A stretch of 64,000 bases of DNA from the NCBI RefSeq assembly GCF_029024925.1, contig NZ_CP118962.1, positions 532,501 to 596,500 on the forward strand, given 5' to 3'. The notes beneath the pieces are model-generated. The model had not been told where the DNA came from, made no database searches, and saw nothing but the letters and a program-made list of their open reading frames with translations. The DNA comes from Enterococcus faecalis. GTDB lineage: Bacteria; Bacillota; Bacilli; Lactobacillales; Enterococcaceae. The position numbers and the translations under genes were made by a program. The first letter of the stretch is position 1, and the number at the start of each line of letters is the position of its first letter. Below, piece by piece: positions 1 through 9,618 of this stretch.

Positions 1-1
1 G

Positions 2-565
2 CAAGGGAAATGGCAAGAACGTTTTGGCAATAATCATCCCATCCACATTGAAATTGGTTCAGGTAAAGGTCGTTTTATTTATGAAATGGCTAAAGCACAT
101 CCTGAAATTAATTATATTGGTATCGATATGCAATTAAGTATTTTATCGATTGCATTAGATAAGCTAGTGGCCGAGCCGTTACCTAATCTACAGTTATTGC
201 GAGTAGACGGCGAAGCATTAACAGAATATTTTGCTGAAAATGAAGTAGATTTAATCTATTTAAATTTTTCAGATCCTTGGCCAAAGAAAAAACATGAAAA
301 ACGTCGTTTAACGTATAAAAACTTTTTAGCGACAGATGAAATTATCTTAAAACCAAATGGAGAAATTCATTTTAAAACGGATAATCAAGGGCTCTTCGAA
401 TACTCATTAAGTAGCTTTTCTAAATATGGCATGATTATTGAACGTGTGTGGCTAGATTTGCATAATAGCGAGTTTGAAGGCAACATTATGACAGAATACG
501 AAGAAAAATTTTCTAGTCGTGGTCAACGAATTTATCGAGTAGAAGCACGTTTTGTTGCAAAATAA
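2..565 (+). CDS. trmB: tRNA (guanine-N7-)-methyltransferase TrmB, 5'-truncated by window edge
   Basis: This enzyme makes N7-methylguanosine at position 46 of tRNA, using SAM. The reading frame is open from base 2, so the gene starts outside the window; about 187 codons remain. The visible part begins just before the SAM-binding loop (EIGSGKGRF) and contains the TrmB signature [14 protein letters not shown], followed by an [13 protein letters not shown] segment. The C terminus is intact and ends in TAA. An internal ATG at 86 would cut off the SAM loop and is not a real start. A strong hairpin follows directly. Family assignment is firm; only the N terminus is missing. Confidence 0.93.
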   Translation, partial: QGKWQERFGNNHPIHIEIGSGKGRFIYEMAKAHPEINYIGIDMQLSILSIALDKLVAEPLPNLQLLRVDGEALTEYFAENEVDLIYLNFSDPWPKKKHEKRRLTYKNFLATDEIILKPNGEIHFKTDNQGLFEYSLSSFSKYGMIIERVWLDLHNSEFEGNIMTEYEEKFSSRGQRIYRVEARFVAK

Positions 566-612
566 AAAAAAGCATTCCTTTATTTTAAGTGGAGGAATGC
601 TTGTTTTTTATT
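566..612. terminator. Bidirectional terminator between trmB and the RpiR-type gene
   Basis: The arms AAGCATTCCT (570-579) and AGGAATGCTT (593-602) form a perfect 10-bp stem. It is flanked by an A-run on the left and a T-run on the right, so it can end both the forward trmB transcript and the reverse regulator transcript. Confidence 0.85.
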
Positions 613-624
613 ATTTAAGAAAGC

Positions 625-1371
625 CTAAGTTGTCGTTCTTAAAGCATAGGCGTCCAATAAAATTCTTGCCAGAATGGATAGTGGTAACCGTGAACGCACT
701 TCATAATCGGGGAAAAAGGAGCCTTCTGATTTGAAGCCTACGAACGGAATTTCAATGTATTTCATTAAACTAGAGTGTTTGCTTGCAGTTAAAAGGATAG
801 TCCCAATTTCTGAGTCGTAACAGTTTTTACCAGCGACAACTAATTCTTGGGTTTCTCCGTTTAAAGAAACAAAAAGAGCCACATCTTTTTTTGATAACTT
901 TTTACTAATATTTTTAATAATTTCTGGGTCCGTATGCAGTTCACAGTATTTGCCAGCCAATTGAAACTTAACCATCATTTCCTGAGCAATTAATTCTGAA
1001 AAACCTCTAGCAAAGATAATAATCCGTCGAGAAGCCTTGATTTTTTGGATCGCATCTTCGATATTACCAATTTCAATCATGTTAATCGTGCGAGTTACTT
1101 CTTCTTCATTCTTTAAAATGGCCGTCCGAATTCCTCGGTCTACTTTTTCTAATGCTGAAAAATTTATATTTTGGTTTTCTTTATCTTTCAAGTGATGCTT
1201 GAAGGATGTGAAACCTTCATAGCCTTTCTTTTTCATGGTTCTTACAATCGTCGCAGTTGATACGTTGGCTCGTTCGCTTAATTTTACAATGGAATAATCA
1301 GGGATTTCTAAAATATGTGTTTCGATAAAATGCCAGAGATATTGCTCTGACTCACTCAATTTTTGTTCCAT
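625..1371 (-). CDS. RpiR/MurR-family sugar-phosphate-responsive transcriptional regulator
   Basis: A 248-aa protein with the two-domain RpiR architecture. An N-terminal HTH_6 domain (about residues 1-77, with NVSTATIVRTMKKKG in the recognition helix region) is followed by a SIS sugar-phosphate-binding domain (about 100-240). It is transcribed away from the kinase/PTS/aldolase operon that begins at 1550. This divergent arrangement suggests it controls that operon in response to a phosphorylated sugar. Whether it activates or represses cannot be told from the sequence. The family call is secure; the ligand is inferred only from the neighbours. Confidence 0.88.
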   Translation of the reverse strand: MEQKLSESEQYLWHFIETHILEIPDYSIVKLSERANVSTATIVRTMKKKGYEGFTSFKHHLKDKENQNINFSALEKVDRGIRTAILKNEEEVTRTINMIEIGNIEDAIQKIKASRRIIIFARGFSELIAQEMMVKFQLAGKYCELHTDPEIIKNISKKLSKKDVALFVSLNGETQELVVAGKNCYDSEIGTILLTASKHSSLMKYIEIPFVGFKSEGSFFPDYEVRSRLPLSILARILLDAYALRTTT

Positions 1372-1461
1372 AATGGCCAGCCCTTCTTTCTTTCACTAAA
1401 AAAACATTTATAAGCCTATTTTTAATGAAAAAAAATAAAAAAGCTAGAGAAATTATGAAAT

Positions 1462-1506
1462 TGTAAATGTTTTCTATATTTTTGCGAAAGAATGAAAACC
1501 TTTACA
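1462..1506 (+). promoter_or_regulatory. Two cre-like (CcpA) sites before the kinase-PTS-aldolase operon
   Basis: TGAAAACCTTTACA at 1493-1506 matches the cre consensus TGWAANCGNTNWCA at 13 of 14 positions. TGTAAATGTTTTCT at 1462-1475 matches at 12 of 14. Both lie in the 178-bp divergent intergenic region, where CcpA binding would give glucose repression. No convincing -35/-10 pair was found between them. Confidence 0.55.
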
Positions 1507-1549
1507 TGGTATTTTGAGACATAATAAAGAGGAGAAAGGAGGAACTACA

Positions 1550-2476
1550 GTGACTATTTATACATGTACATTAAATTTAGCCATTGATTTATTTATCGAA
1601 ACAGAAGAGCTAGTTCCTTTTGTCGTGAATCGCACGAAGGAAGATGATATTCAAGCAAACGGGAAAGGAGTCAATGTTTCCCTAATTTTAAAGATGTTAG
1701 GGATTGATAATACCGCTTTGGGAGTCAAAGCTGGTTTCACTGGGAACTATGTCGAGGATTATTTAAAAGAAAAAGAGATAACCACTGATTTTATCGAAGT
1801 CGCTGGCACAACGAGAATCAATGTGTTTACAAAAGTTACCCAAGATCAAAAGGAATACAAATTAGTCAATAAAGGACCAAAATTATCTGAAGAACATGTA
1901 CAACGTTTTTTGAAAAAAATTTCAGAGTTACGTAAAGGGGATTATTTGTGCGTATCAGGAAGTTTACCACAAGGGGTTTCGCCAAGTATTTTGATTGAAA
2001 TTAGCCGAATTTGTTTTGAAAAACAGGTGTTCTTAATCTTAGACAGTAGTTATGAAGAAATTTTAGATTGTTTGCCTTATCAACCATTTTTATTGAAACC
2101 AAATGAAGAAGAACTTCAAGAGTGGTTTCATACAGAAGTGCAGACTAAGGATGATTACATTTTTTACGGACAAGAATTACTGAAGCGGGGAGCCAAAAAT
2201 ATTTTACTTTCTTTAGGTAGTGAAGGGGCTTTATTTATGAACAATGAAAAGGTTCTTTCAGGTAATTCACCAACTGGAATGGTTGTAAATACAGCTTGTT
2301 CAGGGGATGCAATGTTAGGTACCTTTTTAGCTGGCTGGCATCAAGGACTTTCATTGGAAAAAAATTTAAAAAGAAGTATTGCAGCAGGTAGTTCAACAGC
2401 ATTTCGCAAAGGATTGACAGATTTTTCAGATGTTCAGGAGTTAGAGCAACAAATAAAGATTCAAGAGGAGGAATAA
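1550..2476 (+). CDS. PfkB-family 1-phosphofructokinase / tagatose phosphate kinase (FruK/LacC type)
   Basis: A ribokinase-family sugar-phosphate kinase, about 308 aa from a GTG start at 1550. The frame is open from a TTG at 1514, but an AAAGGAGGA ribosome binding site lies 6-8 bases before the GTG, and the protein then begins TIYTCTLNLAID as in FruK/LacC. Both PfkB signatures are present: the GKGVNVSLILKMLG region and, near the C terminus, a CSGDAMLGTF segment with the catalytic Asp. It would phosphorylate the ketohexose phosphate delivered by the PTS genes that follow, giving a 1,6-bisphosphate for the LacD-type aldolase. Whether the sugar is fructose or tagatose cannot be read from the sequence. 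Confidence 0.85.
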   Translation: MTIYTCTLNLAIDLFIETEELVPFVVNRTKEDDIQANGKGVNVSLILKMLGIDNTALGVKAGFTGNYVEDYLKEKEITTDFIEVAGTTRINVFTKVTQDQKEYKLVNKGPKLSEEHVQRFLKKISELRKGDYLCVSGSLPQGVSPSILIEISRICFEKQVFLILDSSYEEILDCLPYQPFLLKPNEEELQEWFHTEVQTKDDYIFYGQELLKRGAKNILLSLGSEGALFMNNEKVLSGNSPTGMVVNTACSGDAMLGTFLAGWHQGLSLEKNLKRSIAAGSSTAFRKGLTDFSDVQELEQQIKIQEEE

Positions 2477-2480
2477 ACAG

Positions 2481-3899
2481 ATGGCTACGTATCAATTAAT
2501 AGCTGCTACAGGTTGTCCGACGGGAATAGCGCACACGTATATGGCACAGGAGGCATTGGAACAAGCTGCGAAACGTAAAGGTATTACGATTAAGGTTGAA
2601 ACACATGGTCAGATTGGTATAGAAAACGAGTTAACACCTGCAGAAATCCAAGGAGCGGAGGCAGTCATTATTGCCGCCGACAAAGACGTTCAAGCAGAAC
2701 GTTTTGCTGGGAAACGAATTATTGATGTCCCTGTCAGTGTGGGGATTAAAGAAGCAGATCGCTTAATTGAAGAAGCGCTCGCAGGAAAAGGATCGATTGC
2801 GGCCGAAAACCAAGCAGTGGATGAACTTGAACAGGAAACACAAATTTCTTCAGGAAATGTTGGACATAGTATTTATAAAAACTTAATGAATGGCGTCTCT
2901 CACATGTTGCCGTTTGTAGTAGCAGGCGGCGTTTTAATTGCTCTTTCTTTTGCTATTTGGGGTATTTATTCATTTGATCCAGAAAGTAGTCAGTATAATG
3001 CTACCGCTGCTATGTTAAAAAGTATTGGTGATGCCTCAATGGGCATGATGGTGCCAATCTTATCTGCGTATATCGCAGAGGGGATTGCCAAACGACCTGG
3101 TTTGGTTGTGGGCTTTGTCGGTGGTTTGATTGCTAACACTGGTGGTACTGGCTTTTTAGGAGGGATATTATCTGGTTTCCTTGCTGGGTATTTCATTCTT
3201 TTATTACAAAGAGTATTTAAAGGTTTGCCTAAATCATTAGATGGTTTAAAAGCAATTTTCCTTTATCCAGTCATTGGCGTTGCAGTTATTGGTATCACTA
3301 TGTCTTTACTAGCAGATCCGATGAAAGCTGTTAACGAAGGAATGATGAGCTTTTTAGCTAGTTTCCAAAACTCCAGTCCGTTGGTTTTAGGAATTATTGT
3401 GGGTTGTATGTGTGCCTTTGATATGGGAGGTCCAGTTAATAAAGCGGCCTATGTTACTGGGACGGCACTCTTAGCTCAAGGAAATACTTCTTTTATGGCA
3501 GGAGTTTCTGCTGCCTGCATAGCGCCACCTTTAATTACAGGCTTTGCTACATTATTCTTTGGAAAATACTTTGACACAAATGAACGCAATGCGGGCCTAG
3601 TGAACTTTATTTTAGGCTCCACACATATTACAGAAGGCGCTATTCCGTTTGCGGCAAAAGACCCATTGAAGGTTTTACCAATTATGATGCTCGGATCTTC
3701 AATTGCGGCAGTCTTAACGTATATGTTTGGGGTACAAGTGCCAGCACCTCATGGAGGCTTTCTTGTTTTACCAGTTGTTACTCACGCTGTTCAATGGGTT
3801 CTGGCAATTTTAGCTGGTTCATTGGTAGGCGGTTTATTGCTAGGTTTTGTACAAAAAAGTAGAATCGCCAAACAAGAGCAATCGTTATCAAAAAAATGA
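2481..3899 (+). CDS. PTS fructose-family transporter subunit IIBC
   Basis: A 472-aa membrane permease that takes up and phosphorylates a sugar. The N-terminal IIB domain (about residues 1-100) carries the phospho-cysteine motif CPTGIAHTYMA, with the acceptor at Cys12. A short acidic linker leads into the IIC membrane domain (about 130-460), which has the fructose-family HMLPFVVAGG, FDMGGPVNKAAYVTG and TEGAIPFAAKDPL segments. It lacks the fused IIA domain seen in FruA at 25754-27676; here IIA is the next gene. It starts four bases after the kinase stop, so the two are probably translationally coupled. Family is certain; substrate is inferred. Confidence 0.92.
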   Translation: MATYQLIAATGCPTGIAHTYMAQEALEQAAKRKGITIKVETHGQIGIENELTPAEIQGAEAVIIAADKDVQAERFAGKRIIDVPVSVGIKEADRLIEEALAGKGSIAAENQAVDELEQETQISSGNVGHSIYKNLMNGVSHMLPFVVAGGVLIALSFAIWGIYSFDPESSQYNATAAMLKSIGDASMGMMVPILSAYIAEGIAKRPGLVVGFVGGLIANTGGTGFLGGILSGFLAGYFILLLQRVFKGLPKSLDGLKAIFLYPVIGVAVIGITMSLLADPMKAVNEGMMSFLASFQNSSPLVLGIIVGCMCAFDMGGPVNKAAYVTGTALLAQGNTSFMAGVSAACIAPPLITGFATLFFGKYFDTNERNAGLVNFILGSTHITEGAIPFAAKDPLKVLPIMMLGSSIAAVLTYMFGVQVPAPHGGFLVLPVVTHAVQWVLAILAGSLVGGLLLGFVQKSRIAKQEQSLSKK

Positions 3900-3925
3900 A
3901 ATAACAGGAATTAGGAGTGGATGGA

Positions 3926-4387
3926 ATGGCTTTTATTAAAGAAAATCATATTTTTTTAAATCAACAGTTACAAACGCAAGAGGATGTTTTTCACTTTTTA
4001 GCAAAAAAATCAACAGAATTGGAAGTTGCTCAGGACGCACAGGAAGTTTTCGATAAACTGAACGAGCGAGAACAAGAAGGAACAACGGGGATGATGAATG
4101 GATTTGCGATACCTCATGCAAAAGCAGCAACGATTCAACAAGCGGCCATTATCATCGTTACCTTGGACCAAGGTGTTGAGTGGCAGAGCCTTGACAACCA
4201 ATTAACGGAGTTTGTGATTGCGCTGTTTATTCCAGATGCCGAAGCTGGCACGACACATTTGAAATTACTCTCTTCCGTTGCGCGCCTCCTATTAAGAGAA
4301 GAAGTTACTTCTGGACTGAAACAAGCAAGTTCGCCAGCTGAAATTGCTACGTTACTAAATAATCAATTAGGAGAGGGAACAGAATGA
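3926..4387 (+). CDS. PTS fructose-family IIA protein
   Basis: A stand-alone cytoplasmic IIA (153 aa, PTS_EIIA_2 family). It passes phosphate from HPr to the neighbouring IIBC. The phospho-histidine lies in GFAIPHAKA at His64. I chose the ATG at 3926 because the AGGAG at 3913-3917 has proper spacing to it; the in-frame GTG at 3917 overlaps that site. The stop codon overlaps the start of the aldolase gene (ATGA), which indicates tight operon coupling. Confidence 0.9.
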   Translation: MAFIKENHIFLNQQLQTQEDVFHFLAKKSTELEVAQDAQEVFDKLNEREQEGTTGMMNGFAIPHAKAATIQQAAIIIVTLDQGVEWQSLDNQLTEFVIALFIPDAEAGTTHLKLLSSVARLLLREEVTSGLKQASSPAEIATLLNNQLGEGTE

Positions 4388-5361
4388 AAAAAATTAGTGA
4401 ACAAAAACGTAAACATTTAGAAAATCTGGTAGATGATCAAGGGATTATTGGAGCACTAGCCATTGATCAACGTGGGGCCTTAAAACGCATGATGGGAAAA
4501 TACAAAGAGGTGACTGCGCAAGAAATCAGTGACTTTAAAGTATTAGTATCTCGTTGCTTAACACCAGAGACTTCAGCAATTTTGTTGGATCCAGAATATG
4601 GCCTAGCTGCTGCTGAAAATCGAGCACAGACTTCAGGTTTGTTACTTGCGTATGAAAAAACGGGCTACGATGCTTCGACACCAGGACGGTTACCCGATAG
4701 TCTTGATGTTTGGTCGATTAAGCGTTTAAAAGAAGCGGGCGCAGACGCGTGTAAATTTTTACTTTATTACGATGTTGACGAAAGTGAAGCAATCAATGAA
4801 CGAAAGAAAGCTTATATAGAACGGATTGGTTCAGAGTGTTTAGCCGAAGAAATTCCATTCTTTTTAGAAATTGTCTCTTATGATGCAAACAATTCGGATA
4901 GTGCTTCAAAAGAATACGCTAAAGTAAAACCGCACAAAGTAATTGAAGCGATGAAAGAATTTTCAAAGGATCGCTATAATGTTGATGTTTTAAAAGTAGA
5001 AGTCCCTGTGAATATGAATTTTGTAGAAGGTTTTGGCACTGAAAGTCTTTATAGCCAAGATGAAGCGCAGGCCTTTTTCAACATGCAAAGTGAAGCAACA
5101 CAACTTCCATTTATTTTCTTGAGTGCAGGGGTTAGTGCTGCGATGTTTCAGGAAACATTGAAATTTGCAAAAAAAGCAGGTTCCTCGTTTAATGGAGTCT
5201 TATGTGGTCGCGCAACTTGGGCAGACGGCGTGCTTCCATTTGTTCAACAAGGTTCTGAAGCAGCCGTTGCGTGGCTTGAAACAACTGGTAAAACAAATGT
5301 TGAAGAATTGAATCAGGTTTTAAGAGAGAGCGCAGTATCAGTCTTTGAAAAAATACAGTAA
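4384..5361 (+). CDS. lacD: Tagatose 1,6-bisphosphate aldolase (LacD, class I)
   Basis: A 325-aa class I aldolase of the LacD family. It cleaves tagatose 1,6-bisphosphate, and usually fructose 1,6-bisphosphate too, to glyceraldehyde 3-phosphate and dihydroxyacetone phosphate. The Schiff-base lysine is in [10 protein letters not shown] (Lys204). The N-terminal [14 protein letters not shown] and C-terminal [10 protein letters not shown] segments are typical. It is the last gene of a four-gene operon, and its start overlaps the IIA gene by four bases. A LacD with a fructose-family PTS and a FruK-type kinase, but no LacAB isomerase nearby, points to a ketohexose entering as its 1-phosphate. That reading is inference. 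Confidence 0.92.
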   Translation: MKKISEQKRKHLENLVDDQGIIGALAIDQRGALKRMMGKYKEVTAQEISDFKVLVSRCLTPETSAILLDPEYGLAAAENRAQTSGLLLAYEKTGYDASTPGRLPDSLDVWSIKRLKEAGADACKFLLYYDVDESEAINERKKAYIERIGSECLAEEIPFFLEIVSYDANNSDSASKEYAKVKPHKVIEAMKEFSKDRYNVDVLKVEVPVNMNFVEGFGTESLYSQDEAQAFFNMQSEATQLPFIFLSAGVSAAMFQETLKFAKKAGSSFNGVLCGRATWADGVLPFVQQGSEAAVAWLETTGKTNVEELNQVLRESAVSVFEKIQ

Positions 5362-5447
5362 TTAAGCTGAAAATATTTACTGAATTTAAACTATTTGGTC
5401 ATCTGAATTAAATTTTTTCAGAAATCGTCTTCTTTAAGTGAACTCAA

Positions 5448-5477
5448 TGTACGCAAACTCAAAAGATATGATATAAT
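5448..5477 (+). promoter_or_regulatory. Likely promoter of the DUF402 gene
   Basis: A perfect TATAAT lies at 5472-5477. It is preceded by TG with one base between, forming an extended -10. Only a poor -35 (TGTACG at 5448-5453, 18-bp spacing) is visible. Confidence 0.5.
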
Positions 5478-5549
5478 TATTTCGATATCGATGTATGAAC
5501 ACCCAAAAAGTAACATTGCTTTACTTTATTTGGGGAAAGTTGGGGTATT

Positions 5550-6083
5550 ATGGGAATTCCTAAAGAAGGCGAGTTTGTAACCATTCAGAGTTATAAACAT
5601 GACGGACATTTACATCGAACGTGGCGTGATACGATGGTACTAAAAACGAGCGAGTATTCTTTAATTGGTGTGAACGATCACACGTTAGTAACGGAATCCG
5701 ACGGACGTCGGTGGGTGACTCGTGAACCAGCCATTGTTTATTTTCACAAGAAATATTGGTTCAATATAATAGCAATGATTAGAGAAAAGGGGGTTTCGTA
5801 TTACTGCAATCTGGCTTCGCCATATGTTTTAGATGACGAAGCGTTGAAGTATATTGATTATGATTTAGATATCAAGGTTTTTCCAGATGGTGAAAAACGT
5901 TTACTAGACGTTGATGAATATGAATTTCATAGCAAACTAATGGATTATCCAGAAGATATTGACTTCATTTTAAAAGAAAATGTCAAGACTTTAGTGGATT
6001 GGATTAATAACGAAAAAGGCCCCTTCTCGCCCGAGTATGTAGATATCTGGTATCAACGTTATCAACAGCTATCAAAAAAATAG
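5550..6083 (+). CDS. DUF402 / Ntdp-family nucleoside tri- and diphosphate phosphatase
   Basis: A 177-aa DUF402 (UPF0374) protein. Characterised staphylococcal relatives hydrolyse nucleoside tri- and diphosphates. The central segment with conserved charged residues ([20 protein letters not shown] and [19 protein letters not shown]) is the family's metal-binding active-site region. The gene is monocistronic, with its own extended -10 upstream and a strong terminator downstream. The ribosome binding site is G-rich but weak (GGGG, about four bases before ATG). Family call is firm; exact substrate is not known here. Confidence 0.85.
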   Translation: MGIPKEGEFVTIQSYKHDGHLHRTWRDTMVLKTSEYSLIGVNDHTLVTESDGRRWVTREPAIVYFHKKYWFNIIAMIREKGVSYYCNLASPYVLDDEALKYIDYDLDIKVFPDGEKRLLDVDEYEFHSKLMDYPEDIDFILKENVKTLVDWINNEKGPFSPEYVDIWYQRYQQLSKK

Positions 6084-6106
6084 CCGATGTAAACAGCCCA
6101 CAAAAG

Positions 6107-6150
6107 GAGCTTGGAGCATTAGCCAAATGGCTAATGCTCCAAGCTCTAAA
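6107..6150. terminator. Terminator between the DUF402 and GNAT genes
   Basis: A perfect 18-bp stem (6107-6124 with 6129-6146) encloses an AAAT loop. It is followed by a short AT-rich tract. It sits between convergent genes and probably serves both. Confidence 0.82.
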
Positions 6151-6169
6151 TTTTCCGATTTAATTGGTG

Positions 6170-6601
6170 TTATAGTTCTTTATTCATTTCGTAGTGTTCA
6201 ATGCCAGCATCCATAAAAGGTGCTCCTGTTTTTTGATAACCTAAACGTTCATAGAAGCCTACAGCGGTGACTTGTGCTCCTAGAGTAATCTTGTGGTAGC
6301 CTTGTTCTTTGGCAAAATTTTCCGCCGCTTCCATAATCACTCGTCCATAGTCGGCGCCACGGTAAGCTTTTTCAACGGCCATTCGTTGTAATTTCATAAC
6401 GCCATTTTCTAGTGGAAGCAAGCGACAAGTTGCGACAGCTACATGATCCGTGTACAAAACAAAGTGAATACAACGTGCTTCATATTCATCGATTTCCATC
6501 TCTTCTGGTACCCCTTGTTCCGCTACGAATACGCGTTGACGAAGCCGGACAGCATCTAAATAAAGATCACTCATGGTATCTTTTGTTTGAGCTACATGCA
6601 T
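6170..6601 (-). CDS. GNAT-family N-acetyltransferase
   Basis: A 143-aa single-domain acetyltransferase. LRQRVFVAEQGVPEEMEID near the N terminus and RMAVEKAYRGADYGRVIMEAA in the centre match the GNAT beta4/acetyl-CoA loop (R-G-x-x-x-G form). GFYERLGY near the C terminus is the usual late GNAT strand. It resembles the YjcF/ElaA-like group. The acceptor is unknown and the neighbours do not suggest one. Confidence 0.85.
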   Translation of the reverse strand: MHVAQTKDTMSDLYLDAVRLRQRVFVAEQGVPEEMEIDEYEARCIHFVLYTDHVAVATCRLLPLENGVMKLQRMAVEKAYRGADYGRVIMEAAENFAKEQGYHKITLGAQVTAVGFYERLGYQKTGAPFMDAGIEHYEMNKEL

Positions 6602-6745
6602 AGAAAAACCCCCAAGTTCAGAATCTGTTTCTATTTTATTATACCACGAAAAAGTTCTAGCAATGAAGTATTCTCAATGACTGAGGGGGGAAGGTGTGAT
6701 AAAATAAAACAGCAACAATTGAATAAAAATAAAGGAGGAGCCGCT

Positions 6746-7891
6746 GTGATTAATCGATTTAAAGAATCGAAATTATTTTTCTGGTCAGTTGAATTACTTG
6801 TCGTGGCCATGCTATTATTTATTGCTTCGAAAATTAATTTCTTATTTGCACCGATTGGGACATTCTTTTCAACGTTGTTTGCCCCAGTCTTAGTAGCAGG
6901 CTTTTTGTATTATTTACTAAATCCTGTGGTCAATCTACTAATGAAGACGAAAATGAAACGAATTTATGCCGTCTTACTGGTATTTTTATTACTAATCATC
7001 GCATTAGTTCTGATCTTATTAACAATTATCCCTAAGTTGGCAGATCAGCTAGCTAGTTTAGCATCAAGTATGCCGGATTTCTTTAAACAAGTGGAGACCT
7101 GGATTTATGAGATTGCGGAGTTACCTATTTTTAAACAAATTGATTTAACAAGCTATATTGAAAAAATGGATATTTCTTATGCAAATATTATCCAACAATT
7201 TTTAAGTAGTTTATCAAGTAGCTTAGGTTCAATCGTATCAACGGTGGCGTCAACCACCATTGTTTTGGTCACTGCGCCATTTATTTTATTTTATATGTTA
7301 AAAGATGGAGATAAGCTAGTACCAGCGATTCAACGTTTTTTACCTGAGAAAAGAAAAGATGATATCGTGGATCTTTTAGGACAATTGAACCAAACCTTAT
7401 CCAGTTATATTAGTGGGCAAGCGATTGAATGTTTATTTGTCGGTACATTTACGATTATTGGGTATTCATTGCTTGGCGTTCGTTATGCCTTTTTATTTGG
7501 TGTCATTGCCGGCTTTACGAATTTGATTCCCTATCTAGGCCCTTATCTAGGATTAGCGCCTGCTGTCTTAGTGACCATCTTTAATGAACCCGTCAAAGCA
7601 GCCTTATGTTGTTTAGTAGTGCTAGTGGTTCAACAATTGGACGGAAATATTATTTATCCAAACGTTATCGGAAAATCTCTAAAAATCCATCCATTAACGA
7701 TTATTTTAATTTTATTGGTAGCAGGAAATTTAGCAGGTTTGCTAGGTATTTTCCTCGGTGTTCCATTTTACGCAATCTGCCGGACCATTATCTACTATGT
7801 TATTGATATGGTCAAAGCGGGTCGTAGTGAAAAAGTTACCAATGCTGTTCTTTTAGGGAATGAAACAAATACGAAAGAAAATAACGGTTAA
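6746..7891 (+). CDS. AI-2E family (PerM-like) membrane transporter
   Basis: A 381-aa polytopic membrane protein with the AI-2E/UPF0118 arrangement: two paired N-terminal helices, a soluble loop (about residues 85-140), then a helical C-terminal half with GVIAGFTNLIPYLGPYLGLAP and GNIIYPNVIGKSLKIHPLTI, both family signatures. The frame is open from 6587, overlapping the divergent GNAT gene. The GTG at 6746 is preferred because AGGAGG (6733-6739) precedes it at good spacing. Family members include AI-2 exporters and Na+/H+ antiporters, so the substrate is open. Confidence 0.86.
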   Translation: MINRFKESKLFFWSVELLVVAMLLFIASKINFLFAPIGTFFSTLFAPVLVAGFLYYLLNPVVNLLMKTKMKRIYAVLLVFLLLIIALVLILLTIIPKLADQLASLASSMPDFFKQVETWIYEIAELPIFKQIDLTSYIEKMDISYANIIQQFLSSLSSSLGSIVSTVASTTIVLVTAPFILFYMLKDGDKLVPAIQRFLPEKRKDDIVDLLGQLNQTLSSYISGQAIECLFVGTFTIIGYSLLGVRYAFLFGVIAGFTNLIPYLGPYLGLAPAVLVTIFNEPVKAALCCLVVLVVQQLDGNIIYPNVIGKSLKIHPLTIILILLVAGNLAGLLGIFLGVPFYAICRTIIYYVIDMVKAGRSEKVTNAVLLGNETNTKENNG

Positions 7892-7894
7892 TGA

Positions 7895-7923
7895 TTGAAT
7901 CCGCTAATCTTTCGTGCTATGAT
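7895..7923 (+). promoter_or_regulatory. Promoter upstream of the CNNM/CorC gene
   Basis: TTGAAT (7895-7900) and TATGAT (7918-7923) are separated by exactly 17 bp. The site starts just after the AI-2E gene stop. Confidence 0.6.
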
Positions 7924-8065
7924 TTTATGGATTAGGATAGAAAATAACCTGTCATAATACTGATTGTGTCTGTTTCTAAGCCTAACCATAAAAAGAGGAA
8001 GAACGTTAAAAGAGTACGAAAGTACAGCCTCGGAATTATCAACAATTAAGGAGAGAGAGAACATT

Positions 8066-9445
8066 ATGAATAATGCTGACCCTGAGAGTCAGTCGCTAAT
8101 TGCGCAACTTCTATTATTAGTCGTGTTGACGTTTATCAATGCCTTTTTGGCAGCGGCGGAAATTGCAGTCGTATCTGTTAACAAGAATCGTGTGGAACAA
8201 AAAGCGGAAGACGGCGACGCAAAAGCTCAAAAATTGCTTAAGGTATTGCAAGACCCCAATAACTTTTTATCCACAATCCAAGTAGGGATTACTTTGGTTA
8301 ATATCCTATCTGGTGCTTCATTAGCAGAGACTTTATCTAGTCGTTTGGCCCCTGTATTAGGTGGCGGCGCCGCAGCTAAGAGTCTTGCCAGTATCATTAT
8401 CTTAGCATTGTTAACGTACGTTTCTATTGTATTTGGTGAATTATACCCTAAACGAATTGCTATGAATAAATCAGAAGAAGTCGCTCAATTGACTTCTGGT
8501 GCAGTCCGCTTTTTAGGAGTTATCGCGCGTCCCTTCGTTTGGTTGCTATCGGCTTCGACCGATTTATTATCCAAAATCACACCAATGACTTTCGATGATG
8601 CCGATTCGAAGATGACACGAGATGAAATGCGCTACATGCTTGAAACAGAAGGTGTTTTGGAAAACGAAGAACTAGAAATGCTACAAGGTGTCTTTTCATT
8701 AGATACAAAAGTGGCACGAGAAGTAATGGTTCCTCGGACAGACGCATTCATGGTTGACATCCAAGATGATGTCCAAGAAAACATCAATTTAATTTTAGGA
8801 GAAAATTATTCTCGGATTCCTGTTTATAGTGAAGACAAAGATAAAATTGTTGGTATTTTACATACCAAAACGTTACTAAAAGCTGCACGTAATTTAGGCT
8901 TTGAAAACATTGAATTAGGCGCGATTATCCAAGAACCATTATTTGTCCCAGAAACCATTTTTATTGATGATTTACTTTATGAGTTAAAACGAACACAAAA
9001 CCAAATGGCGATTTTACTAGATGAATATGGCGGTGTTGTCGGTTTAGCAACACTAGAAGATTTACTAGAAGAAATCGTTGGTGAAATTGACGATGAAACA
9101 GATGAAGTAGAAAATTTATATACACAAGTGGCTGACAATGAATATTTGGTTCAAGGACGCATGTTAATTGACGAATTTAATGAAGTATTTGAAACAGATT
9201 TACACATGAGCGATGTTGATACAATGGCAGGTTACTTAATTACAGCATTAGGAACCATTCCTGATGAAGGGGAAAAACCTTCTTTTGAAGTGGGCAATAT
9301 TAAGTTAACTGCTGAAGAAATGGAAGGCACACGTTTGCTAGTCTTACGCGTTCATTTCTACGATGAAGAAACTGTCGATGAAGAACCAGAAGAAAATCGT
9401 CGTTTTTTCCGTAAAGAAATGGAAGATGACGAACCAAGACGTTAA
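8066..9445 (+). CDS. HlyC/CorC (CNNM) family membrane protein with CBS pair
   Basis: A 459-aa protein with three parts: an N-terminal DUF21/CNNM membrane domain (about residues 1-190), a CBS pair (about 210-335, with MVPRTDAFMVDI and RIPVYSEDKDKIVGI), and a C-terminal CorC_HlyC domain (about 350-430). An acidic and basic tail closes it. Relatives are Mg2+ or Co2+ efflux or regulatory proteins. The frame is open from 7964, but AAGGAG and the conserved membrane start place initiation at the ATG at 8066. Its promoter and terminator suggest a single-gene transcript. Confidence 0.88.
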   Translation: MNNADPESQSLIAQLLLLVVLTFINAFLAAAEIAVVSVNKNRVEQKAEDGDAKAQKLLKVLQDPNNFLSTIQVGITLVNILSGASLAETLSSRLAPVLGGGAAAKSLASIIILALLTYVSIVFGELYPKRIAMNKSEEVAQLTSGAVRFLGVIARPFVWLLSASTDLLSKITPMTFDDADSKMTRDEMRYMLETEGVLENEELEMLQGVFSLDTKVAREVMVPRTDAFMVDIQDDVQENINLILGENYSRIPVYSEDKDKIVGILHTKTLLKAARNLGFENIELGAIIQEPLFVPETIFIDDLLYELKRTQNQMAILLDEYGGVVGLATLEDLLEEIVGEIDDETDEVENLYTQVADNEYLVQGRMLIDEFNEVFETDLHMSDVDTMAGYLITALGTIPDEGEKPSFEVGNIKLTAEEMEGTRLLVLRVHFYDEETVDEEPEENRRFFRKEMEDDEPRR

Positions 9446-9449
9446 AAAT

Positions 9450-9496
9450 AACCTGTGACATCAGTCGTTTTGACTAATGTCGCAGGTTTTCCTTTT
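9450..9496 (+). terminator. Terminator after the CNNM/CorC gene
   Basis: Outer arms AACCTG and CAGGTT plus an inner pairing form a long imperfect hairpin (9450-9488), followed by TTTTCCTTTT. Its core is shared with the terminator at 48538 (see findings). Confidence 0.78.
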
Positions 9497-9618
9497 AAAA
9501 AACAGCCAACAGCAGCTCTTTATTCTCAAGGCTTGACATGATATACTAGCAAAGGTTAATCAAAAATTATGCTGAAGAAAATAAATAAATAAACATCACA
9601 AGTGATAAGGAGATTTTT

